A DNA stretch of 9,865 bases from an uncultured Clostridia bacterium (GTDB lineage: Bacteria > Bacillota > Clostridia > Oscillospirales > Ruminococcaceae), in contig CAMBHV010000028.1 of the NCBI GenBank assembly GCA_945867255.1, forward strand, positions 1-9,865. The letters are read 5' to 3'. The notes under the pieces are model-generated. The model was not told where the DNA came from, did no database searches, and saw only the letters and a program-made list of their open reading frames with translations. The translations under genes were made by a program, and so were the position numbers. Position 1 is the stretch's first letter; every line of letters begins with the position of its first letter. This document shows, piece after piece, positions 1 to 5,486 of this stretch.

Positions 1-104
1 TTGCTTTTGGCGCACAGAGCGAGGTGGGAAAAGGCAGCCTGTTCTGGTTTGAGGCGCCCCGGGCGCCGGCGCCCGTTTCGGGAAAAGAACGGCAGGGCAG
101 CTGA
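1..104 (+). CDS. Sensor histidine kinase, C-terminal end only (partial)
   Basis: The reading frame starting at base 3 is open from the window edge to a TGA at 102-104. It gives about 33 residues, including SEVGKGSLFWFEAP. This matches the last part of the HATPase_c domain of sensor histidine kinases, where a G-x-G-S-x-F strand (the G2 box and final beta strand) sits just before the end of the protein. The tail after it (RAPAPVSGKERQGS) is low in complexity and probably disordered. The start, sensor domain and phosphoacceptor histidine lie outside the window, so partner and signal cannot be given. A hairpin terminator follows within about 15 nt, so this is the last gene of its transcript. The family call rests on one short motif. 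Confidence 0.6.
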   Translation, partial: AFGAQSEVGKGSLFWFEAPRAPAPVSGKERQGS

Positions 105-117
105 TATATGCCTTGGC

Positions 118-166
118 AAAAAGGGCCCACGCAGCGTACAACAAGCGCTGCGTGGGCCCTTTGTTG
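118..166 (+). terminator. Strong hairpin terminator after the histidine kinase
   Basis: A perfect 17-bp inverted repeat has arms at 120-136 (AAAGGGCCCACGCAGCG) and 146-162 around a 9-nt loop. On plus it is followed by TTTGTTG, a short U tract. On minus it would be followed by five T. It separates the kinase gene from the yfcE promoter, whose -35 begins 2 nt beyond the right arm. Confidence 0.85.
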
Positions 167-192
167 AAAAAAGACGGCTGATTTGCTATACT
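164..192 (+). promoter_or_regulatory. Sigma-A promoter of the yfcE-ttcA-phosphorylase operon
   Basis: The -35 is TTGAAA (164-169), the spacer is exactly 17 bp, and the -10 is TATACT (187-192). TGC directly before it (184-186) forms an extended -10. The predicted start is near base 199, giving a leader of about 26 nt before the GTG at 225. No operator-like repeat is visible in the leader. Confidence 0.8.
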
Positions 193-224
193 GGCAAAGA
201 AAAATTCCGGAAGGAGAATGCTTT

Positions 225-773
225 GTGAAGCTGATGTTCGCAAGCGATATCCACGGCTCGGCGCTGTATGCCCGCAAGTTGTTGGCCCGCATGGAGGCGG
301 AAGCGCCGCAGCGCCTTGTGCTGTTGGGAGATATTTTATACCATGGCCCGCGCAATGATCTGCCGGACGGCTATGCCCCCAAAGAGGTGGCGGCCCTGTT
401 GAATGCCGTGCGCCCGCGCCCTGTGTGCGTGCGGGGCAACTGCGAGGCCGAAGTGGATCAGATGATGCTGGAATTTCCGGTGATGGCGGAGTATTTTCCG
501 CTTTTGCTGGATGGACGAATGGCTTTTGTCACCCACGGGCACATTTGGAATGAGCAGCATTTGCCTGCGTTGGAAAAAGGCGATGTGCTGATCCATGGGC
601 ATACCCATGTGCGTGCGGCACAAGACAAAGGAGAATACTATTTTCTGAACCCGGGCAGTGTGTCTATTCCCAAAGGTGACGGGATACGCGGATATATGGT
701 ATATGAAGACGGTGTGTTCACCCTGAAAGACCTGGACGGCGGCGTGCTGGCCACGCTGGAACTCCATGACTGA
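225..773 (+). CDS. yfcE: YfcE family metallo-phosphodiesterase
   Basis: This is a 182-residue calcineurin-like metallophosphoesterase of the YfcE/MJ0936 group, which hydrolyses phosphodiesters in vitro with Mn2+; the natural substrate is not settled. The metal-site motifs are in order: SDIHG (D8, H10), GDILYHGPRN (D36), GNC (N72), THGH (H104, H106) and GHTH (H126, H128), then NPGSVSIPKG near 142-151. The N-terminus MKLMFASDIHGS matches E. coli YfcE (184 aa) as I recall it, in sequence and length. That supports the GTG start at 225, which has AAGGAG at 211-216 and 8-nt spacing. An upstream in-frame TTG at 183 lies inside the promoter and is rejected. No signal peptide; cytoplasmic. The last 8 nt overlap the next gene, so the two are probably translationally coupled. 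Confidence 0.92.
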   Translation: MKLMFASDIHGSALYARKLLARMEAEAPQRLVLLGDILYHGPRNDLPDGYAPKEVAALLNAVRPRPVCVRGNCEAEVDQMMLEFPVMAEYFPLLLDGRMAFVTHGHIWNEQHLPALEKGDVLIHGHTHVRAAQDKGEYYFLNPGSVSIPKGDGIRGYMVYEDGVFTLKDLDGGVLATLELHD

Positions 774-1647
774 GGCGGGCGGTGCGGCCGGTGCGCAAAG
801 TGTGGCCGTGACGCGCAGTATCATCAAAAAATACAAAAAGCCCATCTGGCACCGCTTCATTGGCGCATGTAAGGACTATGCCCTTGTGAACGCGGGGGAC
901 CGCATCGCCGTATGCATCTCCGGTGGAAAGGACAGTTTCCTTTTGGCAAAATGCATGCAACATTTGCAGCGCGTGAGTGACGTGCCCTTTGAAGTGGAAT
1001 ACCTGTGTATGGACCCCGGTTATCTGCCGGAAAACCGCGCGTTGATCGAACAAAATGCGCAGGCACTGGGCCTGCCGTTGCACATCTTTTGCACGGATAT
1101 TTTCGACAGTGTGGCAAACGTGAGCAAAAACCCGTGTTATTTGTGTGCACGCATGCGCCGGGGACATCTGTATAAAAACGCGCAGGCGTTGGGTTGCAAT
1201 AAGATTGCGCTGGGGCACCATTTTGACGATGTGATCGAGACCACGCTGATGAGTATGATCTGGGGGGCGGAACTTCGCACCATGATGCCCAAGCTGCACA
1301 GCACCAATTACCCGGGCATGCAGCTGATCCGCCCGTTGTATCTGGTGCGGGAGGCAGATATCATTGCCTGGCAAAGATACAACAGCCTTTCGTTTTTGCG
1401 CTGTGCCTGCCGTTTTACAGAAGAGGCAGAAAAGCGCGGGGAAGATGACCCGCACGGCGCGCGCGCCATGACAAAATCTCTGGTGGCATCGATTCGTGCT
1501 ATGAATCCGCAGGGAGATGTGAACGTGTTTCACAGCCTGCACAATGTGAACCTGAATGTGCTGCCAGGTTGGACGCGTGGCGGAAAGACACACAGTTTCC
1601 TGGATGACTACGAAATGATATCTGCATTTGAGGAGGACGGCGTGTGA
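766..1647 (+). CDS. ttcA: TtcA-family tRNA 2-thiocytidine biosynthesis PP-loop protein
   Basis: A 293-residue cytoplasmic ATP-pyrophosphatase. TtcA enzymes adenylate and then thiolate cytidine 32 of certain tRNAs, using an Fe-S cluster held by three cysteines. Visible here are the PP-loop SGGKDS (52-57), the TtcA signature CYLCARMRRGHLY (C124, C127), ALGHHFDDVIET (148-159) and a late C-A-C (213-215) that can supply the third ligand. Length is close to the usual size. The first roughly 18 residues (MTEAGGAAGAQSVAVTRS) look unlike the family, and the ATG at 766 has no good Shine-Dalgarno. It overlaps the yfcE stop by 8 nt, so initiation probably relies on coupling; a later start cannot be excluded. 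The 3' end overlaps the next gene by 4 nt. Firmicute members are less studied than the E. coli enzyme, so the exact tRNA target is inferred. Confidence 0.85.
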   Translation: MTEAGGAAGAQSVAVTRSIIKKYKKPIWHRFIGACKDYALVNAGDRIAVCISGGKDSFLLAKCMQHLQRVSDVPFEVEYLCMDPGYLPENRALIEQNAQALGLPLHIFCTDIFDSVANVSKNPCYLCARMRRGHLYKNAQALGCNKIALGHHFDDVIETTLMSMIWGAELRTMMPKLHSTNYPGMQLIRPLYLVREADIIAWQRYNSLSFLRCACRFTEEAEKRGEDDPHGARAMTKSLVASIRAMNPQGDVNVFHSLHNVNLNVLPGWTRGGKTHSFLDDYEMISAFEEDGV

Positions 1648-2444
1648 TCCGGACAAGCGAATGGCCCGTGCTGGAATATGATGACTCCCGCGAGGTTCTG
1701 GTAAAACCAAACAGAAATGAGGGCTATCATTTTCCACAGCGCGCCGTGCTGTTTTTTCACAGACAGGGTGTGGAAGAGTTTGTACGCAGGCAACCGGCAG
1801 ATATGTTATATACAGCACACCATATTGGACATCCCTGCGAAGAATTGGGGCAGTTTTCCACCATTACGCGGGATTTTACCGTATATCGCGTGCCGGTGAA
1901 CGGGGTGGACGTATGCCTTGCGGCTGCGCCGCTGGGCGCCTCCGCCGCAGCGCAGTTTATGGATTTCCTTATTGCATGCGGATGCACGCGTATTCTGGCG
2001 GGCGGAAGTTGCGGTGTATTGGAAAATCTGCCGGAAAACGCGTTTCTGCTTCCCACGCACGCTTTGCGCGCAGAGGGCACAAGTTATTGTTATTTGCCGC
2101 CTGCGCGCTGGGTTGAAACGGACGAGGTTGCCCTGAATGCGTTGGAGCAGGCGGCCGGCAGCTTTGCACTTCCTGTGCGCCGCTGCCGAACCTGGACGAC
2201 AGACGGCTTTTTCCGCGAAACGCCAGGCCTTGTGGCTTATCGCCGTCAGGAGGGATGCGCGGTGGTGGAAATGGAATGTGCCGCGCTTGCCGCGTGTGCC
2301 AGGTTCCATTCCGTGCAATTTGCCCAATTGCTATATACGGCAGACAGCCTGGCAGCTGCCAGCCATGCAGACCGCGGATGGGGAGAAGCCAGCGTGAGCA
2401 GCGCGCTGGAACTGGTGCTGTATGCCGCCAGTCTGATGAAATAA
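1644..2444 (+). CDS. Nucleoside phosphorylase family protein (uridine/purine phosphorylase-like)
   Basis: A 266-residue member of the PNP/UDP phosphorylase superfamily, which cleaves nucleosides with phosphate to a free base and ribose-1-phosphate. Seen are the glycine strand LAGGSCGVL (118-126), a base-site segment EGTSYCYLPP (144-153), TTDGFFRET (185-193) and the ribose-binding region VVEMECAAL (207-215), whose M-E is the family's ribose 2'/3'-hydroxyl contact. The pattern is closer to uridine phosphorylases than to MTA/SAH nucleosidases, but the base specificity cannot be read from sequence. The GTG start at 1644 has AGGAGG at 1631-1636, 7 nt upstream, and overlaps the ttcA stop as GTGA. 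The first 70 residues are poorly conserved in my reading. It is the last gene of the operon; a role in nucleoside salvage beside a tRNA-modifying enzyme is inference. Confidence 0.85.
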   Translation: MIRTSEWPVLEYDDSREVLVKPNRNEGYHFPQRAVLFFHRQGVEEFVRRQPADMLYTAHHIGHPCEELGQFSTITRDFTVYRVPVNGVDVCLAAAPLGASAAAQFMDFLIACGCTRILAGGSCGVLENLPENAFLLPTHALRAEGTSYCYLPPARWVETDEVALNALEQAAGSFALPVRRCRTWTTDGFFRETPGLVAYRRQEGCAVVEMECAALAACARFHSVQFAQLLYTADSLAAASHADRGWGEASVSSALELVLYAASLMK

Positions 2445-2449
2445 AACAG

Positions 2450-2483
2450 AAAAGCGCCGTTTCCACATGGAAGCGGCGCTTTT
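2450..2483. terminator. Bidirectional terminator between convergent genes
   Basis: A 15-bp stem has arms at 2450-2464 (AAAAGCGCCGTTTCC) and 2469-2483 (GGAAGCGGCGCTTTT), a 4-nt loop and one G-T wobble. Both ends carry a run of four A or T, so it can stop transcription from the phosphorylase gene on plus and from the CofE-like gene on minus. Confidence 0.88.
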
Positions 2484-2503
2484 GTATATGGTTCGTTATG
2501 CTC

Positions 2504-3700
2504 TTATTTCGATTCCTTGGCGTAGTTATCAAAATACCCCTGGATGAAAATAATGGGGGTACCCTTGTCGCCGGAACCGGAGGTGAGGTCGCACAGGCTG
2601 CCAATCAGATCCGTCAGGCGGCGGGGTGTGGTGCCTTGGCTTGCCATCTGGCCTTTGAGGTTTGCGTCTTTGTGCGTAATGCTCTCTTTGATGGCGGCCG
2701 TCAGTGCTTCACCGGACAGGCCGGCAAAATCATTGTCCGCCAGATATTTCAGCTTCAGCTCATTGGGCTGACCTTCCAGGCCGGCCGTGTAGGCGGGGCT
2801 TACCACGGGGTCCGCCAATTCCCAGATTTTGCCCACAGGGTCCTTGAAAGCGCCGTCGCCATAGATCATGGCCTCGATGTGCTTGCCTGTGGCTTTACGC
2901 AGGCTGTCGGCAAGGGCATCCACAAACGCCTGGCAGTCACGCGGGAACAGTTTTACGCTATCTTCCGTTGCTTTGTTGGAGCCCAACAGGCCAAACTGTT
3001 CATTGTACCCGCTGCCATCCACGGAAGAGGTCATGATATCGCTGAGCAAAAGCACTTTCTCGGCACCTGCGGCCAACAGGCGGCGCTTGGAGCGCTGGCG
3101 GCTGTGAATATCACAGCACAGAACATTCTTTGTATAAGGCAGGATGGCGCGCACGTCATTGGCGAAGACAAACTCCACCTCGCAGCCCTGGCTGCGGAAC
3201 AATTCGCCGTAATATTCTACGTAATCCACACCTGTGAACGGGTGCTTTTCATAGCCGAACAATTCGCGATATTTCTGCTCGGTCAGCACATCGCTCCAGG
3301 GGTTGACGCCCTTTTCGTCCAGAAGATCTTCGTCGAACAGATGGTTGCCCACTTCGTCCGAAGGGTAGCTCATCAGGATATATGCTTTTTTGAACGCTTT
3401 GGCAATGCCCTTCAGGCAAATCGCGATGCGGTTGCGGCTGAGGATGGGGAAGGTGAGGCCAACGGTGTCGGTGCCAAATTTGGCGGCACAGTCTTTTGCA
3501 ATGGCTTCAGTGGTGGCGTAGTTGCCCTGGCTGCGGGCCACCACAGCTTCCGTTACAGCCACGATGTCTTTATCCTGGAAGGTAATAGCCTGCTCTTCGC
3601 CACAGGCAAGAATGGCATCGGTAACGATTTTTACAAGATCGTCGCCTTCACGGATGACGGGGCAGCGCACGCCGCGCGATGTTGTGCCAACAGTTCTCAT
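2504..3700 (-). CDS. CofE-like protein (coenzyme F420-0:L-glutamate ligase family), long form
   Basis: A 398-residue protein. The N-terminus (VRCPVIREGDDLVKIV at 11-26, then DKDIVAVTEAVVARSQGN at 43-60) fits the CofE/F420_ligase fold, in which a P-x-I-x-x-GDDL segment is followed by DVxVVTxKVVSxxEG. CofE adds glutamate to the F420 precursor using GTP. The rest resembles long Clostridial proteins commonly labelled F420-0:glutamate ligase but untested: CCDIHSRQRSKRR (195-207), LLGSNKATED (238-247) and MIYGDGAFKDP (278-288). Canonical CofE is about 250 residues, so some 150 residues are extra. No other F420 gene is in the window, so a different amide-forming role is plausible. The ATG at 3700 has AAGGAG (3715-3710) with 9-nt spacing. 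It is divergent from, and probably controlled by, the LysR gene. No membrane segment is seen. Confidence 0.65.
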   Translation of the reverse strand: MRTVGTTSRGVRCPVIREGDDLVKIVTDAILACGEEQAITFQDKDIVAVTEAVVARSQGNYATTEAIAKDCAAKFGTDTVGLTFPILSRNRIAICLKGIAKAFKKAYILMSYPSDEVGNHLFDEDLLDEKGVNPWSDVLTEQKYRELFGYEKHPFTGVDYVEYYGELFRSQGCEVEFVFANDVRAILPYTKNVLCCDIHSRQRSKRRLLAAGAEKVLLLSDIMTSSVDGSGYNEQFGLLGSNKATEDSVKLFPRDCQAFVDALADSLRKATGKHIEAMIYGDGAFKDPVGKIWELADPVVSPAYTAGLEGQPNELKLKYLADNDFAGLSGEALTAAIKESITHKDANLKGQMASQGTTPRRLTDLIGSLCDLTSGSGDKGTPIIFIQGYFDNYAKESK

Positions 3701-3742
3701 ATGCTGTTACTCCTTCTTTATGCATGGAAGTGATGATAACGG

Positions 3743-3773
3743 AACATCAGCCCTTGCACACAGGGCCGATGTT
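3743..3773 (-). promoter_or_regulatory. Hairpin at the 5' end of the CofE-like transcript
   Basis: Two 12-nt arms, 3743-3754 (AACATCAGCCCT) and 3762-3773 (AGGGCCGATGTT), pair with one mismatch around a 7-nt loop. The predicted minus transcript starts near 3768, so most of this stem would form at the very start of that mRNA. The + strand copy holds the -35 of the lysR promoter. It may stabilise the mRNA or be a second operator. It is not followed by a convincing U tract. Confidence 0.45.
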
Positions 3774-3782
3774 TATTATAAT
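3754..3782 (+). promoter_or_regulatory. Predicted promoter of the lysR-type gene
   Basis: The -35 is TTGCAC (3754-3759), the spacer is 17 bp, and the -10 is a consensus TATAAT (3777-3782). The predicted start is near 3789, giving a leader of about 93 nt. The -10 overlaps the -10 of the opposing promoter (3775-3780) by 4 bp. Other TATAAT strings at 3806 and 3816 lack a usable -35. Confidence 0.6.
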
Positions 3783-3803
3783 GCAAATACAGATATAAGT
3801 AAA
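3775..3803 (-). promoter_or_regulatory. Predicted promoter of the CofE-like gene
   Basis: On minus, the -35 is TTTACT (3803-3798), the spacer is 17 bp, and the -10 is a consensus TATAAT (3780-3775). The predicted start is near 3768, about 68 nt before the ATG. The imperfect -35, with putative activator sites upstream and over it, is what a LysR-activated promoter usually looks like. Confidence 0.65.
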
Positions 3804-3840
3804 ATTATAATATATTATAATTTGGATAAGTTTATATTAT
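3795..3840. promoter_or_regulatory. Putative LysR-type regulator operator (two ATAAGT...TTAT sites)
   Basis: Two related sites lie 31 bp apart, about three helical turns: ATAAGTAAAATTAT (3795-3808) and ATAAGTTTATATTAT (3826-3840). The second is ATAA-N7-TTAT and contains the T-N11-A core typical of LysR-family boxes (T3827, A3839). Measured from the predicted minus start at 3768, the centres fall near -65 and -34. These are the usual positions of the recognition and activation sites of such regulators. Relative to the lysR start (about 3789) they lie downstream, which would suit autorepression. Confidence 0.6.
3802..3823. repeat. 22-bp perfect AT-only palindrome
   Basis: The half-site AAATTATAATA (3802-3812) is followed directly by its exact reverse complement (3813-3823). 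It lies between the two ATAAGT sites, just upstream of and touching the -35 of the CofE-like promoter. It is likely part of the operator. AT-only composition makes palindromes likelier by chance, but 11 of 11 matching pairs is still notable. Confidence 0.8.
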
Positions 3841-3881
3841 ATTATGGAATCGATAAGACGATAAAGAGGAAGGTGCTTGAT

Positions 3882-4787
3882 ATGAAGGCGGATCTTTCGC
3901 TGTATCGTGTGTTCACGGCAGTGGCAGACGAAGGCAGTTTTGTGCGTGCTGCTGCCGCCCTGTATTTAACGCAACCGGCCGTATCGCAGGCTGTGCAGCG
4001 CCTGGAAATGCAAACGGGCTCCAAGCTGTTTGTTCGCGGGCGGCGGGGTGTGCGCCTGACACGGGAGGGAGAGCTTTTATATCGGCACGCTTCGGCGGCG
4101 CTTGCTATGCTGGAGGCGGGCGAGCGCCAACTTGCCCGGGTACAGAACCTGGAGGCTGGTACGTTACGCCTGGGCGCGGCAGATACCATCACAAAGGAAT
4201 TTTTGCTGCCGTTTCTCAGCGCGTTCCGTATGTTGCACCCCGGTGTCCAGCTTCAGGTGACGAACCGCACATCGGTTCAGCTGGTTCAAAAAGTTCTGGA
4301 CGGTAAGCTGGATCTTGCTGTGGTCAACCTGCCGGTGGAACACGAGCAATTGTGTGTGAAGCCGATCCTGCAGGTGCACGATATTTTTGTAGCAGGACAT
4401 GCCTTTGCCCATCTGAAAGGAAAACTGCTTACTCCGGCTCAGGTGGCGGCCCAGCCACTTGCCATGCTGGAACAGGCTTCCAACAGCCGGCGCTATGTGG
4501 ATGCGTTTTTTGCCCGCTGCGGCGTGCAGCTTGCCCCGCGCATCGAGTTGGGGGCGCACGGCCTATTGCCGGATTTTGCGGCCATTGGTTTTGGTCTTGC
4601 GTGCGTGGTGCAGGAGTTTTGCCAAAAAGAACTTTGTGCAGGCACGATATTTCCCATCCAAATGGACCCTGAGATCCCCCCGCGTGCTGTGGGCGCATGC
4701 TGGCTTTCCGCCATGGAACCTTCCGGCGCGGCTAAAGAATTTCTGCGTCTTCTGGAGGATGGCGCACCGCCACTGGACAACGCATGA
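3882..4787 (+). CDS. LysR-type transcriptional regulator
   Basis: A 301-residue regulator of normal family length. The N-terminal winged helix-turn-helix is clear: LYRVFTAVADEGSFVRAAAA, then YLTQPAVSQAVQRLE (28-42), a typical recognition helix, then GSKLFVRGRRGVRLTREGE. A linker helix (about 65-90) leads into a periplasmic-binding-protein-like effector domain, starting near LRLGAADTITKEFLLPFL, with DLAVVNLP as the usual subdomain strand. The ligand cannot be deduced. The ATG at 3882 has GAGGAAGG at 3866-3873 with 8-nt spacing. The frame stays open further upstream, but that part runs antisense through the CofE-like gene and is not coding. Divergent placement from the CofE-like gene, with operator-like sites between, makes that gene the likely target. 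A terminator hairpin follows 41 nt after the stop. Confidence 0.93.
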   Translation: MKADLSLYRVFTAVADEGSFVRAAAALYLTQPAVSQAVQRLEMQTGSKLFVRGRRGVRLTREGELLYRHASAALAMLEAGERQLARVQNLEAGTLRLGAADTITKEFLLPFLSAFRMLHPGVQLQVTNRTSVQLVQKVLDGKLDLAVVNLPVEHEQLCVKPILQVHDIFVAGHAFAHLKGKLLTPAQVAAQPLAMLEQASNSRRYVDAFFARCGVQLAPRIELGAHGLLPDFAAIGFGLACVVQEFCQKELCAGTIFPIQMDPEIPPRAVGACWLSAMEPSGAAKEFLRLLEDGAPPLDNA

Positions 4788-4828
4788 AACTATTGGCACA
4801 GTTTAACCCGGTAATGCGCTTAAAAAGA

Positions 4829-4880
4829 AAAATGGCTGTCGCAAACGCCCCGTAAACGGGAAATTTGCGACAGCCATTTT
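4829..4880. terminator. Long bidirectional terminator (lysR / khpA operon)
   Basis: A 17-bp perfect outer stem (AAAATGGCTGTCGCAAA at 4829-4845 with 4864-4880) contains a small inner hairpin, CCCG/CGGG (4849-4852, 4857-4860). On minus the stem is followed by TTTTTCTTTTT, a strong U tract ending the ylxM-ffh-rpsP-khpA transcript. On plus it ends in TTTT then CACTGG, a weaker stop for lysR. Confidence 0.88.
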
Positions 4881-4902
4881 CACTGGCTGCGGCATGGGAA
4901 GT

Positions 4903-5139
4903 TCAGTCGTCGATCTCCACCATGACCTTTTTGTTCTCGCGCACGGCTGCAGCGCGCATCACAACGCGGATTGCCTTTGCGATACGGCCCTGCTTGCCGA
5001 TCACACGGCCCATGTCGTCTTCCGCTACGGTGAGGTGGTAGACGATGACGCCTTCCTCATTGGGCTCGTCCTCCGTCACACGGACGGCGGCCTTGTCTTC
5101 CACAAGGCCCTGTGCAAGCGCCAACAAAAGCTCCTGCAT
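4903..5139 (-). CDS. khpA: KH-domain RNA-binding protein KhpA
   Basis: A 78-residue single type II KH-domain protein. The RNA-binding GxxG loop is present in GRVIGKQGRIAKAIR (44-58, loop GKQG at 48-51), and the length matches KhpA (about 75-80). In Firmicutes KhpA pairs with KhpB/Jag, binds many small RNAs and influences cell shape and division. Two ATG codons are adjacent, at 5142 and 5139. The Shine-Dalgarno GGAGG (5151-5147) is 4 nt from the first and 7 nt from the second. The second also yields MQELL, close to the usual MKELL, so it is preferred. The gap to rpsP upstream is about 20 nt, so they are cotranscribed. A terminator follows, making khpA the last gene of this operon, whereas rimM and trmD often follow in relatives. 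Confidence 0.9.
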   Translation of the reverse strand: MQELLLALAQGLVEDKAAVRVTEDEPNEEGVIVYHLTVAEDDMGRVIGKQGRIAKAIRVVMRAAAVRENKKVMVEIDD

Positions 5140-5160
5140 CATAAACCCTCCCTCAATACC

Positions 5161-5403
5161 TTACAGAATGTTGTTCTTTTTCAGAAGAACGCGCACGGTA
5201 TCCGTGGGCTGAGCGCCGTTCGCGATCCAGGCTTTCGCCTTGTCGCTGTCGATCTTCACAACAGCCGGATCCTTCGTGGGGTCGTAGTAACCGATCTCCT
5301 CAATGAAACGGCCATCGCGGGGGAAACGGGAATCCGCCACCACTACGCGGTAGAACGGGGCCTTCTTCGCGCCCATGCGGCGCAGTCTGATTTTAACAGC
5401 CAT
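5161..5403 (-). CDS. rpsP: 30S ribosomal protein S16
   Basis: An 80-residue protein with the standard S16 sequence: MAVKIRLRRMGAKKAPFYR at the start, VVADSRFPRDGRFIEEIGYY (23-42), DPTK, and a C-terminal GAQPTDTVRVLLKK. S16 binds 16S rRNA in the body of the small subunit and is needed for its assembly. The ATG at 5403 is preceded by a near-perfect AGGAGGTGA (5416-5408). An open frame extends 21 nt further upstream, but that part spans the ribosome binding site and is not coding. It lies between ffh and khpA, as is usual in Firmicutes. Confidence 0.97.
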   Translation of the reverse strand: MAVKIRLRRMGAKKAPFYRVVVADSRFPRDGRFIEEIGYYDPTKDPAVVKIDSDKAKAWIANGAQPTDTVRVLLKKNNIL

Positions 5404-5443
5404 GCTGTCACCTCCTACACACAAAAATCATAATTTATAGCCA

Positions 5444-5460
5444 CAGCGGCCATGCCGCTG
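5444..5460. repeat. Small GC hairpin between ffh and rpsP
   Basis: A perfect 7-bp inverted repeat (CAGCGGC / GCCGCTG) with a 3-nt loop sits inside the 83-nt ffh-rpsP spacer, 28 nt upstream of the rpsP Shine-Dalgarno on minus. No U tract follows directly, so it is not a standard terminator. No good -35/-10 pair for rpsP was found here either. It could affect mRNA processing or relative expression within the operon. Confidence 0.4.
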
Positions 5461-5486
5461 AAACTAACGAAAAAAATATAGTCATT

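Noticed and set aside
183..224. Upstream TTG start for yfcE
   Set aside because: It lies just before and within the -10 region, upstream of the predicted transcription start; GTG 225 has the ribosome binding site and the conserved N-terminus.
1..228. 75-codon frame starting at base 1
   Set aside because: It runs through the terminator hairpin and the yfcE promoter. The frame starting at base 3 gives the histidine-kinase ending instead.
718..1818. 366-codon open frame on minus across ttcA
   Set aside because: It is antisense to clear TtcA motifs, spans three real genes' ends and has no start signals.
2255..3733. 492-codon open frame on plus, antisense to the CofE-like gene
   Set aside because: Its product has no recognisable family, while the minus frame has a good ribosome binding site, promoter and family motifs. 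It is a shadow caused by codon bias in a GC-rich third position.
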